In this document: piece after piece, positions 5,491-6,764 of the stretch
Numbering within the stretch: position 1 is the first letter of the stretch
Layout: each line of letters starts with the position of its first letter
NCBI GenBank assembly: GCA_002763345.1
Contig: PEXZ01000079.1
Location: forward strand, 1 to 6,764
Direction: 5' to 3'
DNA from: Candidatus Micrarchaeota archaeon CG08_land_8_20_14_0_20_59_11
GTDB lineage: Archaea > Micrarchaeota > Micrarchaeia > Norongarragalinales > Norongarragalinaceae
Length of the DNA: 6,764 bases
The notes under the pieces: generated by a model
Seen by the model: only the letters and a program-made list of their open reading frames with translations
Told to the model about the DNA's origin: nothing
Database searches by the model: none
Program-made: the position numbers and the translations under genes

Positions 5491-6495
5491 ATGGCGTTCA
5501 CGGTGATGGTGGTTGGCGCGGGAAACATGGGCAGGCACCACGTCCGCGTCTACAACGAACTTCCGCAGGTCGGGCGCGTCCTCGTGGTGGACCCCTCGGA
5601 GGAGTCGCGCCAGAAGGTCGTTGAGCGCAACTTCGAGAAAGCGGAGTGCTTTTCGTCGATACGCGAGGCGCTCGCCGAGAAGCCCGAGGCGGCAACCATA
5701 GCGGTGCCGACGCAACTGCACTTCGCCGTAGCGAACGAGCTGATGGAGAAGGGCGTATCGCTCCTGGTTGAAAAGCCGATAACGGACGACTTGAAGTCGG
5801 GCGCGAAGCTGATGGCTCGGGCTGCGGAGAAAAAGATAACGCTGCAGGTGGGGCACGTCGAGCGCTTCAATCCCGCGGTGCTAGCGCTGAAGGAGCACAT
5901 CGGAATGCTCGGGCGGGTTGTTTATGCGACGGCGCACCGCTTCGGCATCCCGACTCCCGCGAAGCTGGGCGACGCGTTCTTCGACCAGGCGGTCCACGAC
6001 ATCGACGTGCTGACGTTCCTCACGGGCAAGCGGCCGAAAACCGTGCTCGCGCACGAGCGCAAGATTCTCGACAAGGAGAGCAACGACCTGTGCGCGGCGA
6101 TTTTTGAGTACGAGGGATTCGACGCCACAGTTGAGGCGAACCGCGTCGCGCCGATAAAGACGCGCGAGCTTTTCGTGATAGGGCTGGAAGGAACGGCGCA
6201 TCTTGATTTCAACGCGCAGGAACTGACGATAAGCAAGCTCGACTCCATCCCGCGCCAATACACGGAATTCAAGACGTTCAACGAACTCATAGCGAGGGCG
6301 GGGCGGGGAAACGAGCTCCGCCTGTTCATCCAGAAGGACGAGCCGCTGCGGCTTGAATTGCAGTCGTTCCTGCGCTCAGTTGAAAGGAAAACGGAGCCGA
6401 TGGTAACCGCGCTCGACGGGCTCTATGCAATCGCCGCGTCGCAGGCTGCAGTGAAAGCCGCCCAAAGCGGAAAGCGCGAGAAGGTTTCGCTGTAA
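5491..6495 (+). CDS. Gfo/Idh/MocA-family NAD(P)-dependent oxidoreductase
   Basis: This is a 334-residue sugar-type dehydrogenase. The N-terminal Rossmann fold has VVGAGNMGRHH with G9, G11 and G14. The family EKP motif is E94-K95-P96, and VGHVERFNPAV follows at about 120-130. The active-site helix FFDQAVHDIDVLTFLTG at about 163-179 carries H169 and D172. The GHVERFNPA signature resembles UDP-N-acetylglucosamine 3-dehydrogenase-type enzymes of archaeal glycan pathways, but with no sugar-nucleotide genes beside it the substrate is open. The ATG lies four bases after the rtcB stop, so it is probably cotranscribed with rtcB; only a weak Shine-Dalgarno-like AAGGG is present. The base composition is GC-rich like the core genes (65% at 5521-5580). 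Confidence 0.88.
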   Translation: MAFTVMVVGAGNMGRHHVRVYNELPQVGRVLVVDPSEESRQKVVERNFEKAECFSSIREALAEKPEAATIAVPTQLHFAVANELMEKGVSLLVEKPITDDLKSGAKLMARAAEKKITLQVGHVERFNPAVLALKEHIGMLGRVVYATAHRFGIPTPAKLGDAFFDQAVHDIDVLTFLTGKRPKTVLAHERKILDKESNDLCAAIFEYEGFDATVEANRVAPIKTRELFVIGLEGTAHLDFNAQELTISKLDSIPRQYTEFKTFNELIARAGRGNELRLFIQKDEPLRLELQSFLRSVERKTEPMVTALDGLYAIAASQAAVKAAQSGKREKVSL

Positions 6496-6503
6496 AGAAA
6501 AAA

Positions 6504-6519
6504 GAGTGCGACGGCCGGG
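6504..6519. repeat. Upstream copy of a tRNA 3'-end direct repeat (att-like)
   Basis: These 16 bp (GAGTGCGACGGCCGGG) are identical to 6686-6701, the 3' end of the minus-strand tRNA. Similarity fades beyond the 16 bp: TTT and AC are retained but the T-loop is not. The copy therefore looks like a partial tRNA end, as left by tRNA-targeted integration or duplication. Confidence 0.65.
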
Positions 6520-6532
6520 GTTTTCACGCCTT

Positions 6533-6557
6533 GCCTTTCTTTTAGAAAAAGAAAGGC
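6533..6557. terminator. Perfect 11-bp hairpin with T-runs, likely bidirectional terminator
   Basis: GCCTTTCTTTT (6533-6543) and AAAAGAAAGGC (6547-6557) form a perfect 11-bp stem with a 3-nt loop. It lies 38 nt after the oxidoreductase stop. Both strands carry a T-rich run, which archaeal RNA polymerase uses for termination, so it could end the plus-strand operon and any minus-strand transcript from the tRNA side. Confidence 0.5.
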
Positions 6558-6562
6558 GATGG

Positions 6563-6592
6563 CTCCGCCAAAGAAAACTTCTTCTAGCGGAG
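6563..6592. repeat. Compound inverted repeat (second hairpin of intergenic block)
   Basis: CTCCGC (6563-6568) pairs with GCGGAG (6587-6592). Inside it, AAGAA (6571-6575) pairs with TTCTT (6579-6583) around AAC. No coding potential is recognised here. Confidence 0.4.
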
Positions 6593-6621
6593 GGAAATCT
6601 GGAGAATCGCTGAACTGAGAG

Positions 6622-6675
6622 GGGGGACGCCCTGCTGGACGCATGCCGCGGCATGCGTCATACAACTGCGCCCCC
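6622..6675. repeat. Large inverted repeat enclosing a 22-bp perfect palindrome
   Basis: The core at 6638-6659 is a perfect 22-bp palindrome; each half is GACGCATGCCG or its complement, with CCGCGG at the centre. It is enclosed by GGGGG (6622-6626) pairing with CCCCC (6671-6675), and CGC (6628-6630) pairing with GCG (6668-6670), with one bulged A. It could be a DNA-binding site, a cruciform or the stem of a structured RNA. Confidence 0.55.
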
Positions 6676-6685
6676 TTGCGGGTTC

Positions 6686-6701
6686 GAGTGCGACGGCCGG
6701 G
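6686..6701. repeat. Downstream copy of the tRNA 3'-end direct repeat (att-like)
   Basis: This copy covers the tRNA discriminator, the 3' acceptor strand and the first T-stem bases, plus 3 bp beyond the tRNA end. It is identical over 16 bp to 6504-6519, 182 bp away. Confidence 0.65.
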
Positions 6702-6764
6702 ATTTGAACCCGGGTTGCGAGATTTTCGCAAGCCCTTCTTTTCCCAAGGCTTTTCTTCGGGAAG
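6689..6764 (-). tRNA. tRNA 3' part, truncated by window edge; identity unresolved
   Basis: On the minus strand the T-arm is complete: CCGGG, loop TTCAAAT, CCCGG (6713-6697). It is followed by the acceptor 3' strand CCGTCGC (6696-6690) and discriminator A at 6689, with no encoded CCA. The matching 5' acceptor strand (GCGACGG expected) is not within the 76 visible bases, so the gene is longer than an intron-less class I tRNA. Next to the T-arm is a 6-bp hairpin, TTGCGA/TCGCAA (6731-6726 and 6720-6715). It may be a long variable arm, in which case A73 would favour Leu. Alternatively it may belong to an intron and anticodon stem. No convincing anticodon loop is seen. Confidence 0.65.

Noticed and set aside
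4341..5528. Long minus-strand open frame opposite rtcB
   Set aside because: It is a shadow of GC-rich rtcB codons, with no recognisable domain; rtcB on the plus strand has full family motifs.
6504..6701. CRISPR array
   Set aside because: There are only two repeat copies, far apart, and they match a tRNA end; no regular spacers exist anywhere in the window.
6423..6731. Minus-strand open frame across the tRNA end and intergenic hairpins
   Set aside because: Its start region (RNPGSNPGRRT) is translated tRNA T-arm sequence, and the rest crosses hairpins and the end of the oxidoreductase gene.

Overview
The window looks archaeal. Evidence: GMP synthase is encoded as two separate subunits (the usual archaeal arrangement), rtcB carries an intein, TATA-like boxes lie about 25 nt upstream of start codons, a strong GAGGTG Shine-Dalgarno precedes an internal operon gene, a bulge-helix-bulge (BHB) splice motif is present, and the tRNA end lacks an encoded CCA. 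The core genes are GC-rich (hand counts of 62% and 65% over two 60-nt stretches). A small-genome lineage such as a DPANN archaeon is possible, but that is a guess.

Layout. Positions 1-211 (minus) hold the N-terminal part of a DedA-family membrane protein. It diverges from a SpoIIM-like membrane protein (262-1077, plus) across a 50-bp gap with one TATA-like box at its centre. The SpoIIM-like gene converges on a two-gene GMP synthase operon on the minus strand: guaAB (2598-1642), then guaAA (1640-1074). The convergent genes share the four bases TTAA, which contain both stop codons. A 108-bp divergent region with a perfect 7+7 palindrome separates guaAB from a plus-strand set: a free-standing LAGLIDADG endonuclease (2707-3606), rtcB (3619-5486) and a Gfo/Idh/MocA oxidoreductase (5491-6495). 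The remainder (6496-6688) has no gene. It holds three successive hairpins between two copies of a tRNA 3'-end sequence, and then the 3' end of a minus-strand tRNA that runs off the window.

The centrepiece is rtcB, the tRNA-splicing ligase. As DNA it is broken: after the conserved PDGHEGY motif the frame runs into a stop. The rest of the motif (GFPIGG) resumes exactly 32 nt later in another frame. Those 32 nt fold with their flanks into a bulge-helix-bulge: central helix AAGG/CCUU, 3-nt bulges AUA and UAA, and helices on both sides. Cutting after the second base of each bulge removes 3797-3828 and restores an intact RtcB frame of 611 codons. The coding sequence also contains a 145-residue mini-intein (3912-4346) placed immediately before the active-site cysteine. 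A functional ligase therefore appears to need RNA splicing and then protein splicing. BHB cleavage produces the kind of ends RtcB itself joins, so RtcB may be required to make its own mRNA, a possible self-regulating loop. The endonuclease gene sits 12 bp upstream of rtcB and is A/T-richer, like the intein. It could be a trans-acting homing enzyme for the endonuclease-less intein, the tiny intron, or both.
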